Positions 50,228 to 57,383 of a DNA stretch of 64,000 nt are shown one piece after another (positions within the stretch are counted from its first letter, which is position 1; every line of letters starts with the position of its first letter). The notes under the pieces are model-generated. The model worked only from the letters and a program-made list of their open reading frames with translations. It made no database searches and was not told the origin of the DNA. This stretch comes from Clostridia bacterium (GTDB taxonomy: Bacteria; Bacillota; Clostridia; Christensenellales; Aristaeellaceae). A program made the position numbers and the translations under genes. The stretch lies in contig JAFQQT010000072.1 of NCBI GenBank assembly GCA_017410455.1, positions 1-64,000 of the forward strand, written 5' to 3'.

Positions 50228-52870
50228 TTACTTGGTGCCCATGGCCTTCATGACCGCCTTGCAGATCATGACGACGGGGATGATCAGCACGGCCATGATC
50301 ACGCAGGTGATCCAGGTGGCAACGGACAGGGGGGTCACAGCCAGGGCCGCGCCGCCGATGGAGACGAACACGAACTGCACCAGCAGCAGGCTGAACATGA
50401 CGATCAGGAAGTTTCGGTTGCGGCCGATGCCCTCGAAGGGGTTGATGTGATCGGTGCGGGCGTTGAAGCCGTTGAATGTGATGGCCATCATGAAGGTGGC
50501 GAACACCGCGGACTTCAGGTAGGTGCCCACAGCAGCGTCAGACAGACCCAGGGCAGGCGTGGCGCCGGGCTTCACCAGGTTGACGATGAAGGGGATGAAC
50601 AGGGTGCCCAGGCAGATGACGGTGATGTACAGCGCGCCCAGGATGACCTGGATGAGCATCTTCTTGGTGACGATGCTCTCGTCGCGCGGGATGGGCTTGT
50701 CCTTCATGTACTCCTTCAGCGCGGGCTCGCTGCCAAAGGCGATGGCGGCCAGGGAGTCCATGGCCAGGTTGACCAGCAGCAGCTGCACAACGGTCAGCAC
50801 CACGTCATGACCCAGCATCGGGCCGATGAAGCAGGTCAGCACCGCAGCGACGTTGACGGTCAGCTGGAAGATCAGGAACTTGCGGATGGACTTGAACATC
50901 GTGCGGCCGTACAGGATGGCCTTGGCGATGGAGGTGAAGTTGTCATCCAGGATGGTGATGTCGCCGGCTTCCTTGGCGACCTCGGTGCCGGAGCCCATGG
51001 CGAAGCCGACGTCGGCCTTCTTCAGGGCGGGAGAGTCGTTCACGCCGTCGCCGGTCATGCCGACAACCAGGTTCAGCTCCTGGGCCAGGCGGACCAGGCG
51101 GGACTTATCGGTGGGCAGGGCGCGGGACACGACGCGCAGGCGGGGCAGCAGCTCCTTGACCTCCTCGTCGCTCTTGGCGGCCAGCTCAGCGCTGGTCAGA
51201 GCCACGTCGTCATCGTTGCGCAGCAGGCCAGCCTCGCGGGCGATGGCCACGGCGGTCTCCTTGCGGTCGCCGGTAACCATGACGACCTGAATGCCGGCAT
51301 TCTGCACCTCGACGATGGCATCGGCGGCTTCCTTGCGGACATTGTCGCGGATGGACAGCACGCACACCAGCGTCAGCGCGCAGGTGCCGTCGTCCTCGCC
51401 CTCGACCTTGGCAACGGCCAGCAGACGCATGGAGCGGCCCGCCTGACCGTCGATGTAGGACACGAGGTAGTTCTTCTCGGTCAGCTCGCAGACATTGCCC
51501 TTCTCATCCACATAGTGGGTGCAGCGCTCGATGATCTTCTCGGGCGCGCCCTTGAGGTAGGTCACGGTGCGGCCGTTGCTGTTGATGGTGACGGAGGAGG
51601 ACTTCTTCGTGGAGTTGAACGCGTCAAAGGCCTTCACGTCAGCCTTGGCGATCTCGCTGTCCACCTTGCAGTCCACCAGGAAGGACATCAGGGCGCGGTC
51701 GGTGCTGTTGCCGCCGATGATGCTGCCGTTGGAAGCAGAGGCGCTGTTGTTCACGCCCACGCCGGTGATGACGTCCATGCGCAGGGCGTCGGGCATCGCG
51801 GCGAGGCTGTCGAACTTGGTGACGTTGCCGGTGGCCAGTTCCACAACGGACAGGCGGCCCTCGGTGATGGTGCCGGTCTTATCGCTGAAGAGGATGGACA
51901 GGGAGCCGGCGGTCTCCAGGCCGTTGATCTTGCGGACCAGAACGTTATCCTTGGCCATGCGCAGGCTCTGGTAGGACAGCAGGATGCTGGTGAGCATCGG
52001 CAGGCCCTCGGGCACCGCGCAGACGATGATGGTGACGGCCACGGTGATGGCGTCGATAAACATGGTGATCCAGTCGCCCACGCCATAACCAGCCACGTCG
52101 CCGGTAATGATGTGGCGGGCCACCAGGCCGATGACGATGGCCACGGCGCCAATGTAGCCGAAGGTGGAGATCTGCTGGGCCAGCTTGCCCAGCTTCACCT
52201 GCAGGGGCGTCTCACGGGTATCCTCCTGCACCTCCAGGGCCAGCTCGCCAAAGAGGGTCCTGTCGCCCACGACCTTGACTTCCATGTAGCCCTCGCCGCC
52301 GCAGACCACGGTGCCGCGGTAGGCGTAGTGCTTGTTCAGCAGGTCCTTGATGTCGTAGTCGGCCTCGCCCTCCACGGGCTTCTTGGTGGCTTCCTCGGTC
52401 TCGCCGTTCAGGGCGGCCTGGTCCACCTTCAGCACGCCGTCAACGATCTCGCCGTCAGCGGGCAGCTTGTCGCCGGCCTGCAGGTACACGATGTCGCCCA
52501 CGACGACCTCGCTCACATGGATCTCCTGCAGCACGCCGTCGCGCACGACCTTGGTCATTTCCTTGGCTTCTTCCTCAGCCTTGAGCGCGGAGGCCTTGCC
52601 CTCCTGCTTGCTCTCGGACACGGAGGCGACGCCGTTGGCGATCATGATGGCGACCAGCACGCACAGGGGCTCGTACCACTCGCCCTTGCCCATCAGCCAC
52701 AGCACCACCTGGATCACCAGCGCGACGCAGAGGATCATGATCATCGGGTCCTTGAACCCCTCGAGGATCTTCTTCCACAGCGGATCCGGGGGGATCTGGG
52801 TCAGCGTGTTGGCGCCGTGCTGCGCGCGGCTCTGCTCAACCTGCTGCTTCGTCAGTCCGTTCAGCTTCAT
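50228..52870 (-). CDS. Calcium-type P-ATPase (P2)
   Basis: This 880-residue cation pump has the N-terminal cation-ATPase domain (1-70), the actuator TGES-equivalent ALNGETEEA, PEGLP in helix 4 (287-291, calcium-pump type), the phosphorylation site FSDKTGTITEG (Asp330), KGAPEKIIERC for ATP binding, and MTGDGVNDSPALKKADVGFA. Six C-terminal hydrophobic segments follow. It most resembles plasma-membrane-type Ca2+ ATPases and would export Ca2+. It is the first gene of the Ter operon, whose TerD proteins bind Ca2+. No TerC is present, so this pump may fill the membrane role. Confidence 0.93.
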   Translation of the reverse strand: MKLNGLTKQQVEQSRAQHGANTLTQIPPDPLWKKILEGFKDPMIMILCVALVIQVVLWLMGKGEWYEPLCVLVAIMIANGVASVSESKQEGKASALKAEEEAKEMTKVVRDGVLQEIHVSEVVVGDIVYLQAGDKLPADGEIVDGVLKVDQAALNGETEEATKKPVEGEADYDIKDLLNKHYAYRGTVVCGGEGYMEVKVVGDRTLFGELALEVQEDTRETPLQVKLGKLAQQISTFGYIGAVAIVIGLVARHIITGDVAGYGVGDWITMFIDAITVAVTIIVCAVPEGLPMLTSILLSYQSLRMAKDNVLVRKINGLETAGSLSILFSDKTGTITEGRLSVVELATGNVTKFDSLAAMPDALRMDVITGVGVNNSASASNGSIIGGNSTDRALMSFLVDCKVDSEIAKADVKAFDAFNSTKKSSSVTINSNGRTVTYLKGAPEKIIERCTHYVDEKGNVCELTEKNYLVSYIDGQAGRSMRLLAVAKVEGEDDGTCALTLVCVLSIRDNVRKEAADAIVEVQNAGIQVVMVTGDRKETAVAIAREAGLLRNDDDVALTSAELAAKSDEEVKELLPRLRVVSRALPTDKSRLVRLAQELNLVVGMTGDGVNDSPALKKADVGFAMGSGTEVAKEAGDITILDDNFTSIAKAILYGRTMFKSIRKFLIFQLTVNVAAVLTCFIGPMLGHDVVLTVVQLLLVNLAMDSLAAIAFGSEPALKEYMKDKPIPRDESIVTKKMLIQVILGALYITVICLGTLFIPFIVNLVKPGATPALGLSDAAVGTYLKSAVFATFMMAITFNGFNARTDHINPFEGIGRNRNFLIVMFSLLLVQFVFVSIGGAALAVTPLSVATWITCVIMAVLIIPVVMICKAVMKAMGTK

Positions 52871-53007
52871 GTTCAGTCCACTTCCTTTTCTTTTTAGTCA
52901 TCCTCCTGCGCAGACCGGAAGAGTGCGTGCAACATGCAGAAGCACTCCTGCAACAGGTGTGTTTCCGCGAAGGCATGCTGAATTTTCGTGCAGCGCAGAC
53001 CAATGTC

Positions 53008-53047
53008 TATACTAAGTCAGTATACCACAATCTGCATGCTGTGTCTA
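53008..53047 (-). promoter_or_regulatory. Ter-operon promoter with palindromic operator
   Basis: On the minus strand TAGACA (53047-53042), 17 bp, and TATACT (53024-53019). The -10 is the left arm of a perfect palindrome TATACT-N5-AGTATA (53008-53024) that reaches past the start site. This is a classic repressor-operator position. The leader to 52870 is about 140 nt without a recognised riboswitch. Confidence 0.7.
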
Positions 53048-53111
53048 CCCTTCCGCACCGATTTTTGTCGGCCTTCGTACCCGTGCAGGGCACCGTTCGT
53101 CCGCATCCACG

Positions 53112-53150
53112 CAAAAGATCGGGAACACATCCTTCAATGCATTCCCGACC
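53112..53150 (-). terminator. Intrinsic terminator after the DUF4367 gene
   Basis: TCGGGAA/TTCCCGA stem with a ~16-base loop; the minus strand continues TCTTTTGC. The remaining sequence to 53197 has nothing else recognisable. Confidence 0.75.
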
Positions 53151-53197
53151 GCGTTTTCTCAGTTGTCACAAGCAATTTCTGACGATTTTTCCGCAGG

Positions 53198-54061
53198 TCA
53201 CTGCCCCATGGTCATTTCGACGATCTGCCGCAGCTCTGCCTCGGTGAACTTGCCAAAGAGGCTGTACTCGGCATATTCGCTGATCCAGGAGGCGGTCATG
53301 GTGGCGTTGTCGGAGTTCACGTAGAAGTTCAGGCGGCACCCGGCAATGTACAGCTCGCTGGCGTCCTCCTCGGTCTTTTCATACAGGTGGGAGGTGGTCT
53401 GCGCCTCGTCGATGTGGATGAGCACGCGGAAGATGCAGGTATCCGAACCGGCGAGGTACACATGGGTCACGATGGCGGTCAGGTCGTCGCTGAAGGCAGA
53501 GCCCTGCAGGTAGACCATCCCCTCCGGCAGCCCCCCGGGCAGCACCGGATAGCCATAGAGCACCTTGTCCGCCTCGTCCTCGCTCATGTACTTGCGGGTT
53601 TCGCCCGACTTCAGCTCATCGGCGTAGAGCGATGCTTCCTCCGGCTGCTGCGTCTGCGGCTCATCGCCGTTGTACAGCACGAACGTTTCCGCCAGGGGGC
53701 GCATCAGCTGCAGCAGGAAGCGCCAGTTGAAGGCCTCCGCCGTCTTGTAGGTCAGGAACGTGAGGCCCAGGATGATCAGCAGCGTCACCATCACCCGCGT
53801 GGCGATCTTCATCGCCTTCGGCATCCTGCCGCGCTCGACGAGCTGCCCGGTGATGCGCTCCAGCGCTTCCGCCTCTTCCCTGCGCGTCGCGCCCTCCTCC
53901 AGGGTCAGCAGCAGCTCCTCCACCAGCTTCACATCCATATGCCCGTCATCCTTGGCGAGCTCCTCCTCCAGCATCCGCCGCAGGTCTTCCTCCGTCAGGT
54001 CCGGCTCCATCTCCTCGCACAGCCGCTGCACGATCTTTTTCTTTTCATCCTCGCTCAGCAC
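53198..54061 (-). CDS. DUF4367-type single-pass membrane protein
   Basis: This 287-residue protein has a cytoplasmic acidic/helical N-terminal part (1-85), one membrane helix (about 88-108, VMVTLLIILGLTFLTYKTAE), and an outer domain. The outer domain has YPVLPGGLPEGMVYLQGSAF and GCRLNFYVNSDNATMTASWI, resembling DUF4367 domains found in anti-sigma or sporulation-type membrane proteins. No sigma factor gene is adjacent. It starts with GTG (GGAGGAGGG upstream) from its own promoter. Confidence 0.7.
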   Translation of the reverse strand: MLSEDEKKKIVQRLCEEMEPDLTEEDLRRMLEEELAKDDGHMDVKLVEELLLTLEEGATRREEAEALERITGQLVERGRMPKAMKIATRVMVTLLIILGLTFLTYKTAEAFNWRFLLQLMRPLAETFVLYNGDEPQTQQPEEASLYADELKSGETRKYMSEDEADKVLYGYPVLPGGLPEGMVYLQGSAFSDDLTAIVTHVYLAGSDTCIFRVLIHIDEAQTTSHLYEKTEEDASELYIAGCRLNFYVNSDNATMTASWISEYAEYSLFGKFTEAELRQIVEMTMGQ

Positions 54062-54110
54062 CGGTGATCCCTCCTCCTGCCCCGCACTTCGGGCAAAGCT
54101 TCAGGCATCC

Positions 54111-54139
54111 ATATTATCACAGGCGCTGCGGCATTTCAA
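54111..54139 (-). promoter_or_regulatory. Promoter of the DUF4367 gene
   Basis: TTGAAA (54139-54134) and TAATAT (54116-54111) with 17-bp spacing on the minus strand. Confidence 0.65.
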
Positions 54140-54187
54140 GGTTTGTGGCGAATGTTGTGGACAATTTCCGTGCCGGGGCAGCAGAAG

Positions 54188-54215
54188 CCCCCGGAATCAG
54201 CAGCGATTCCGGGGG
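54188..54215 (-). terminator. Terminator-like hairpin
   Basis: CCCCCGGAATC/GATTCCGGGGG is an 11-bp stem immediately after the small NrdD-tail-like gene; a short T-rich CTTCT follows on the minus strand. Confidence 0.65.
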
Positions 54216-54222
54216 ATGGGTT

Positions 54223-54495
54223 TCACACCGGCAGCGAATGCTTGACGCGGTCGCGCTCCTCGGCACGCTTGCCGTTGTTGAAGCGTTCCAGCGTACCCAC
54301 CAGGTAACCGGTGATGCGGCGGATGCGCTGGAAGGGCGTGGCGCCGAAGTCGTAGGACAATTCCACGTAGTCGCCATCCACCAGGATGTCGATGCTGCGG
54401 GGTTCGCGGCCGTATTTCTCCCGCGCGCGGGTGATGTAGGCGTCAATCTCCTGCTGCGGCAGCTCGCCGCCCGTAACCCTGATCTCACAGGCCAT
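54223..54495 (-). CDS. Small protein resembling the C-terminal tail of anaerobic ribonucleotide reductase
   Basis: This 90-residue protein has as its second half FQRIRRITGYLVGTLERFNN and GKRAEERDRVKH, which resembles the end of class III ribonucleotide reductase NrdD. There is no glycyl-radical site and no cysteine pair. The first half (CEIRVTGGELPQQEIDAYIT) is unrelated to the NrdD core. Small stand-alone proteins of this type are often annotated as NrdD but cannot be reductases. The ATG at 54495 has GGAGGAG upstream. Confidence 0.6.
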   Translation of the reverse strand: MACEIRVTGGELPQQEIDAYITRAREKYGREPRSIDILVDGDYVELSYDFGATPFQRIRRITGYLVGTLERFNNGKRAEERDRVKHSLPV

Positions 54496-54644
54496 GTGCC
54501 TCTCCTCCGTTTCCTTTTGTTCCGGGGATGCTCCCCTGCAGAAAGGATACCAGCTTTGCGCCCGGCTGAAACCGGCCAGCAGGAATTTCCGCCTCCGGAA
54601 GCGAATGATAGCGCCGAAAGAAATCCGACCGGAGCGTGAACGCC

Positions 54645-55841
54645 ATGACCCACCGCCTGTATTACGACGCCCCTTACCAGACAAGCTTTACCGCGCAGGT
54701 GCTCGCCTGCCGGCCCAACGGCAGCGCCTTCGACGTGCTGCTGGACCAGACCGCCTTCTACCCCACCTCCGGCGGCCAGCCCTTTGACACCGGCACCCTG
54801 GGCAGCGCCCGCGTCACCGACGTGAACGTCCAGGGGGATGACGTGTGGCACACCGTGACAGAAGCCCTCGCCCCCGGGCAGACCGTGCAGGGGCAGATCG
54901 ACTGGCCCCGCCGCTTCGACCACATGCAGCAGCACGCCGCGGATCACATGATCGCCAGCGCCCTGCACCGCCTGATGGGCGGGGTGACCATCGGCCTGCA
55001 CATCAGCGCCGACGTATCCACCATCGACGTGGCCATGCCCGAGGGGAAGACCCGCATCACCCCGGAGGACATTCGCCGCATCGAGCAGGACGTGAACGAG
55101 CGCATCTGGCAGGACGTGCCCATCCGCTGCTGGTTCCCCGGGCCTGAGGAGCTGGCCGCCCTGCCCCTGCGCAAGCCCCCCACGGTGGAGGAGCACGTGC
55201 GCATCGTGGCCATCGGTTCAGACGAGATGGTGGCCTGCGGCGGCACCCACCCCGCCACCGCCGGGCAGCTGGGGCTGGTCAGGATCCTCTCCGTCACCCC
55301 CGCCCGGGGCAAGATGCGCGTCGCCTTCCTCGCCGGGCAGCGCGCCCTGGCGGATTATCAGCGCTGCCATCAGGCCGCCCATGAGGCCGCCAGCCTCCTC
55401 TCCACAGGCGTTGCGCAGCTGTGCGGCAGCGTCGCCGCCCTGCAGGAGAAGCTCCGCCAGGCCGAATACGCCCTCACGCAGCTCCGGCGCGAACAGCTGC
55501 TGTCCCGGGCAGAGCAGATGCTGGCCGAGGCCGAGCCCCTGCCCGACGGCACACGCCTGATCGCCCGCTTCGTGGAGGCCGACGCGGAACTCCTGCGGGA
55601 CCTGGCCTCCCGGCTGATCACCGCACCGGGGGTGATCGCCCTGCTGGGCGCGGACAACGGCGGACAGGCTGCCTTCGTGTTCGGGCGATCCGGGGACGTC
55701 CGGCAGGACATGGGCGCCCTGCTGCGCGACAGTGCCCGACCTCTGGGCGGCAAGGGCGGCGGACGGCCCGACTTCGCCCAGGGCGGCGGCCCGGCCGGGG
55801 TGCTCCACGCCGCCTGCCAGGCTCTGCGCAGCATGCCCTGA
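54645..55841 (+). CDS. alaX: Alanyl-tRNA editing protein (AlaX long form) with DHHA1 domain
   Basis: This 398-residue trans-editing enzyme removes Ser or Gly mischarged on tRNA-Ala. The N-terminal threonyl/alanyl editing domain has YPTSGGQPFDTG, the zinc motif DHMQQHAADHMI and CGGTHPATAGQLGLVRI. The C-terminal DHHA1 domain (about 290-398) has LLGADNGGQAAFVF and a closing GGKGGGRPDFAQGGG. This is the stand-alone long AlaX architecture, not full AlaRS. ATG at 54645 preferred over GTG at 54636 for ribosome-site spacing. Confidence 0.93.
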   Translation: MTHRLYYDAPYQTSFTAQVLACRPNGSAFDVLLDQTAFYPTSGGQPFDTGTLGSARVTDVNVQGDDVWHTVTEALAPGQTVQGQIDWPRRFDHMQQHAADHMIASALHRLMGGVTIGLHISADVSTIDVAMPEGKTRITPEDIRRIEQDVNERIWQDVPIRCWFPGPEELAALPLRKPPTVEEHVRIVAIGSDEMVACGGTHPATAGQLGLVRILSVTPARGKMRVAFLAGQRALADYQRCHQAAHEAASLLSTGVAQLCGSVAALQEKLRQAEYALTQLRREQLLSRAEQMLAEAEPLPDGTRLIARFVEADAELLRDLASRLITAPGVIALLGADNGGQAAFVFGRSGDVRQDMGALLRDSARPLGGKGGGRPDFAQGGGPAGVLHAACQALRSMP

Positions 55842-55856
55842 CAACGCCATACACCG

Positions 55857-55892
55857 CACCGGACGCGCCGCCCATGGCCGTCCGGCGTTTTG
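55857..55892 (+). terminator. Terminator after alaX
   Basis: CCGGACG/CGTCCGG hairpin followed by CGTTTTG, 16 bp past the alaX stop and 7 bp from the end of the convergent cotJC gene. Confidence 0.75.
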
Positions 55893-55898
55893 TTGCGC

Positions 55899-56321
55899 TT
55901 ACGCCGCCGCAGCATCTGCTGCAAGGTTCTCGTGCAGGTCGGTGATGGGGTCGCCCTTGGACTGCATGCCGGCGGCATGATAGGGCATCCCGGCGGCCGA
56001 GGTCGGATACACGCCCGCGCCATGGTCGACAAAGTAGGCGTCAAAGCCGCCCTTGGTCAGGTCGTCGCAGGAAAGGTTGCGGGTCAGCTGATGGATCATC
56101 GCGCCCACGATCTCGAGGTGGCCCAGCTCCTCCACGCCGATGTCCGTCAGCAGGCCCTTGAGCTTGCCGCAGGGCATCGAGTAGCGCTGGCTGAGATACC
56201 GCAGCGACGCGCCCAGCTCGCCATCCGGGCCGCCGTACTGGCTGATGATGCGCGCCGCCATCGCCGGATCGGGGCGGGTGATGCGCACGGGGTACTGAAG
56301 CTTCTTTTCATACACAAACAC
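55899..56321 (-). CDS. cotJC: CotJC-like manganese-catalase-family spore coat protein, C-terminally short
   Basis: This 140-residue protein starts FVYEKKLQYPVRITRPDPAM and has YGGPDGELGASLRYLSQRY, VEELGHLEIVGAMIHQLT, and YPTSAAGMPYHAAGMQSKGD, which closely track CotJC. CotJC and Mn catalases normally continue about 50 residues further, with a ligand Glu in an AAEEKAR-like helix and a ligand His later. Here the frame ends DLHENLAADAAAA, so three of five expected metal ligands remain and two are gone. It is 23 bp after the CotJA/JB fusion gene. It starts GTG with GGAGGTAAG upstream. Probably structural rather than catalytic. Confidence 0.82.
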   Translation of the reverse strand: MFVYEKKLQYPVRITRPDPAMAARIISQYGGPDGELGASLRYLSQRYSMPCGKLKGLLTDIGVEELGHLEIVGAMIHQLTRNLSCDDLTKGGFDAYFVDHGAGVYPTSAAGMPYHAAGMQSKGDPITDLHENLAADAAAA

Positions 56322-56344
56322 AGCTGCTTACCTCCCTGTTCCCG

Positions 56345-57286
56345 TCACTCGCCGCAGGGGCGGCACTCCCAGGGCCAAGGGCCCTCCGTCCACGTCCAGC
56401 CGGCGTCACAGCCATCCTCCAGGAAGGTGGTGGCATAGCTGGGTTCATCGGCCTCCGCCCGCAGGCGGCGGAACAGCGCGAGGGCTTCCCTGTCGTTGGG
56501 ATGGGTGTTCAGGTACAGGCGCAGATCCCACGCTGCAAAGGCCGCCTGCTGATCGCAGGTGGAGCAGTTGCTGCAGGCGGGGCAGCGGCCATTGAGCGGC
56601 TTGTGCAGCTCCGGGAAGAGCGTGCCCGTGCGCAGGGCACTCTCGGACTCGAACACATCCGTCAGCTCCTGCTTCACCGCGTGCACGATGCCCACGCGGG
56701 CATTGCGCTTCCGGGTCTGGCCTTCGTCGCCGCAGCCGCAGTCGCTATTGACGGTGCGGGTCTGGTACGCAGCCTCGCCGCAGTCGCTCTTGCTGGCGCG
56801 GGTCTGATACGCGGCCTCGCCGGTGCAGCCGCAGTCGCTCTTGCTGGCGCGGGTCTGGTACGCAGCCTCGCCGGTGCAGCCGCAGTCGCTCTTGCTAGCG
56901 CGGGTCTGGTACGCAGCCTCGCCGGTGCAGCCGCAGTCGCTCTTGCTGGCGCGGGTCTGGTACGCAGCCCCGCCGGTGCAGCCGCAGTCGCTGTCGCGGC
57001 GGATGCGGGTGTTATCCGGGCAGCACTGCACGCTGTGGCCGGTGGGGAAGCTGGCGGGGCAGTCGTCGCAGGCCTTGCTGCGGCTGCTGGCCGTCTCGCA
57101 GGGGCAGGCCGCGCGGGTGCTCTGCGTCTGCGTCCGCACCACGCCGCCCTGGCAGCCAGCGCGGTTCCAGCCGCAGCCGTGGCATACGTCGCAGCCGTTG
57201 TTGGCGCAGCCGCAGCGCGGGCAGTTCCAGCCGCCGCTGAGGACGACATAGCCCGCCTCATCACAGGAATGGTATCTATTCTGCAT
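56345..57286 (-). CDS. Fused Cys-rich repeat / CotJA / CotJB-like spore coat protein
   Basis: This 313-residue protein has 1-98 rich in CxxC pairs (CPRCGCANNGCDVCHGCGW); 99-195 tandem 17-residue units SDCGCTGEAAYQTRASK; about 205-232 CotJA-like, ALRTGTLFPELHKP; and 245-310 CotJB-like, AAWDLRLYLNTHPNDREALA ending WTWTEGPWPWE. CotJA and CotJB are separate small proteins in Bacillus. Here one frame carries both signatures behind a cysteine repeat, directly before CotJC. Expected in the spore coat, where cysteines could crosslink or bind metal. The ribosome site AAAGGAG lies inside a long inverted repeat. Confidence 0.78.
   Translation of the reverse strand: MQNRYHSCDEAGYVVLSGGWNCPRCGCANNGCDVCHGCGWNRAGCQGGVVRTQTQSTRAACPCETASSRSKACDDCPASFPTGHSVQCCPDNTRIRRDSDCGCTGGAAYQTRASKSDCGCTGEAAYQTRASKSDCGCTGEAAYQTRASKSDCGCTGEAAYQTRASKSDCGEAAYQTRTVNSDCGCGDEGQTRKRNARVGIVHAVKQELTDVFESESALRTGTLFPELHKPLNGRCPACSNCSTCDQQAAFAAWDLRLYLNTHPNDREALALFRRLRAEADEPSYATTFLEDGCDAGWTWTEGPWPWECRPCGE
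56702..56992 (-). repeat. 51-bp coding tandem repeat in the cotJ fusion gene
   Basis: Four nearly identical 51-bp units (residues 99-166), a fifth shortened by 9 bp, and a diverged sixth. The first four units differ by only a few bases, indicating recent expansion. Confidence 0.9.
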
Positions 57287-57289
57287 GCG

Positions 57290-57364
57290 AAAAGCGCTCC
57301 TTTATCACAGTCATTCGGGGAGGATTTCCTCCGCCGCTTCAGACTATGATCAGGGAGCGCTTTT
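57290..57364 (-). terminator. Long stacked hairpin: HAD-operon terminator overlapping the cotJ ribosome site
   Basis: AAAAGCGCTCC/GGAGCGCTTTT (57290-57300 and 57354-57364) encloses ATCACAGTC/GACTATGAT (one wobble) and an inner GGAGGA-TT-TCCTCC. On the minus strand it ends in TTTT and so can terminate the rarA operon. The same arm carries AAAGGAG, the ribosome site of the cotJ fusion gene, which would be paired in read-through RNA. Confidence 0.75.
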
Positions 57365-57383
57365 GTGCGGGGACTTCCCGCCG

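Noticed and set aside
49556-52897. 1113-codon plus-strand frame opposite the P-type ATPase and TerD
   Set aside because: Antisense shadow with repetitive H/G/Q/A composition; the minus strand carries the complete P-type ATPase.
52871-53012. Manganese (yybP-ykoY) or other metal riboswitch in the leader of the Ca2+ ATPase
   Set aside because: None of the conserved loop sequences of that motif could be found on the minus strand.
54150-54170. Second DnaA box (TTGTGGACAA) upstream of the DUF4367 gene
   Set aside because: One mismatch to consensus, isolated, not positioned on a promoter.
55842-55900. Frameshifted remainder of cotJC downstream of its stop
   Set aside because: Only about 57 bp separate the stop from the end of convergent alaX and they form its terminator; no missing CotJC residues appear in other frames.
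56702-56992. Tandem repeats considered as a CRISPR array
   Set aside because: Units abut without spacers, keep one reading frame with codon-sized indels, and no cas genes are present.
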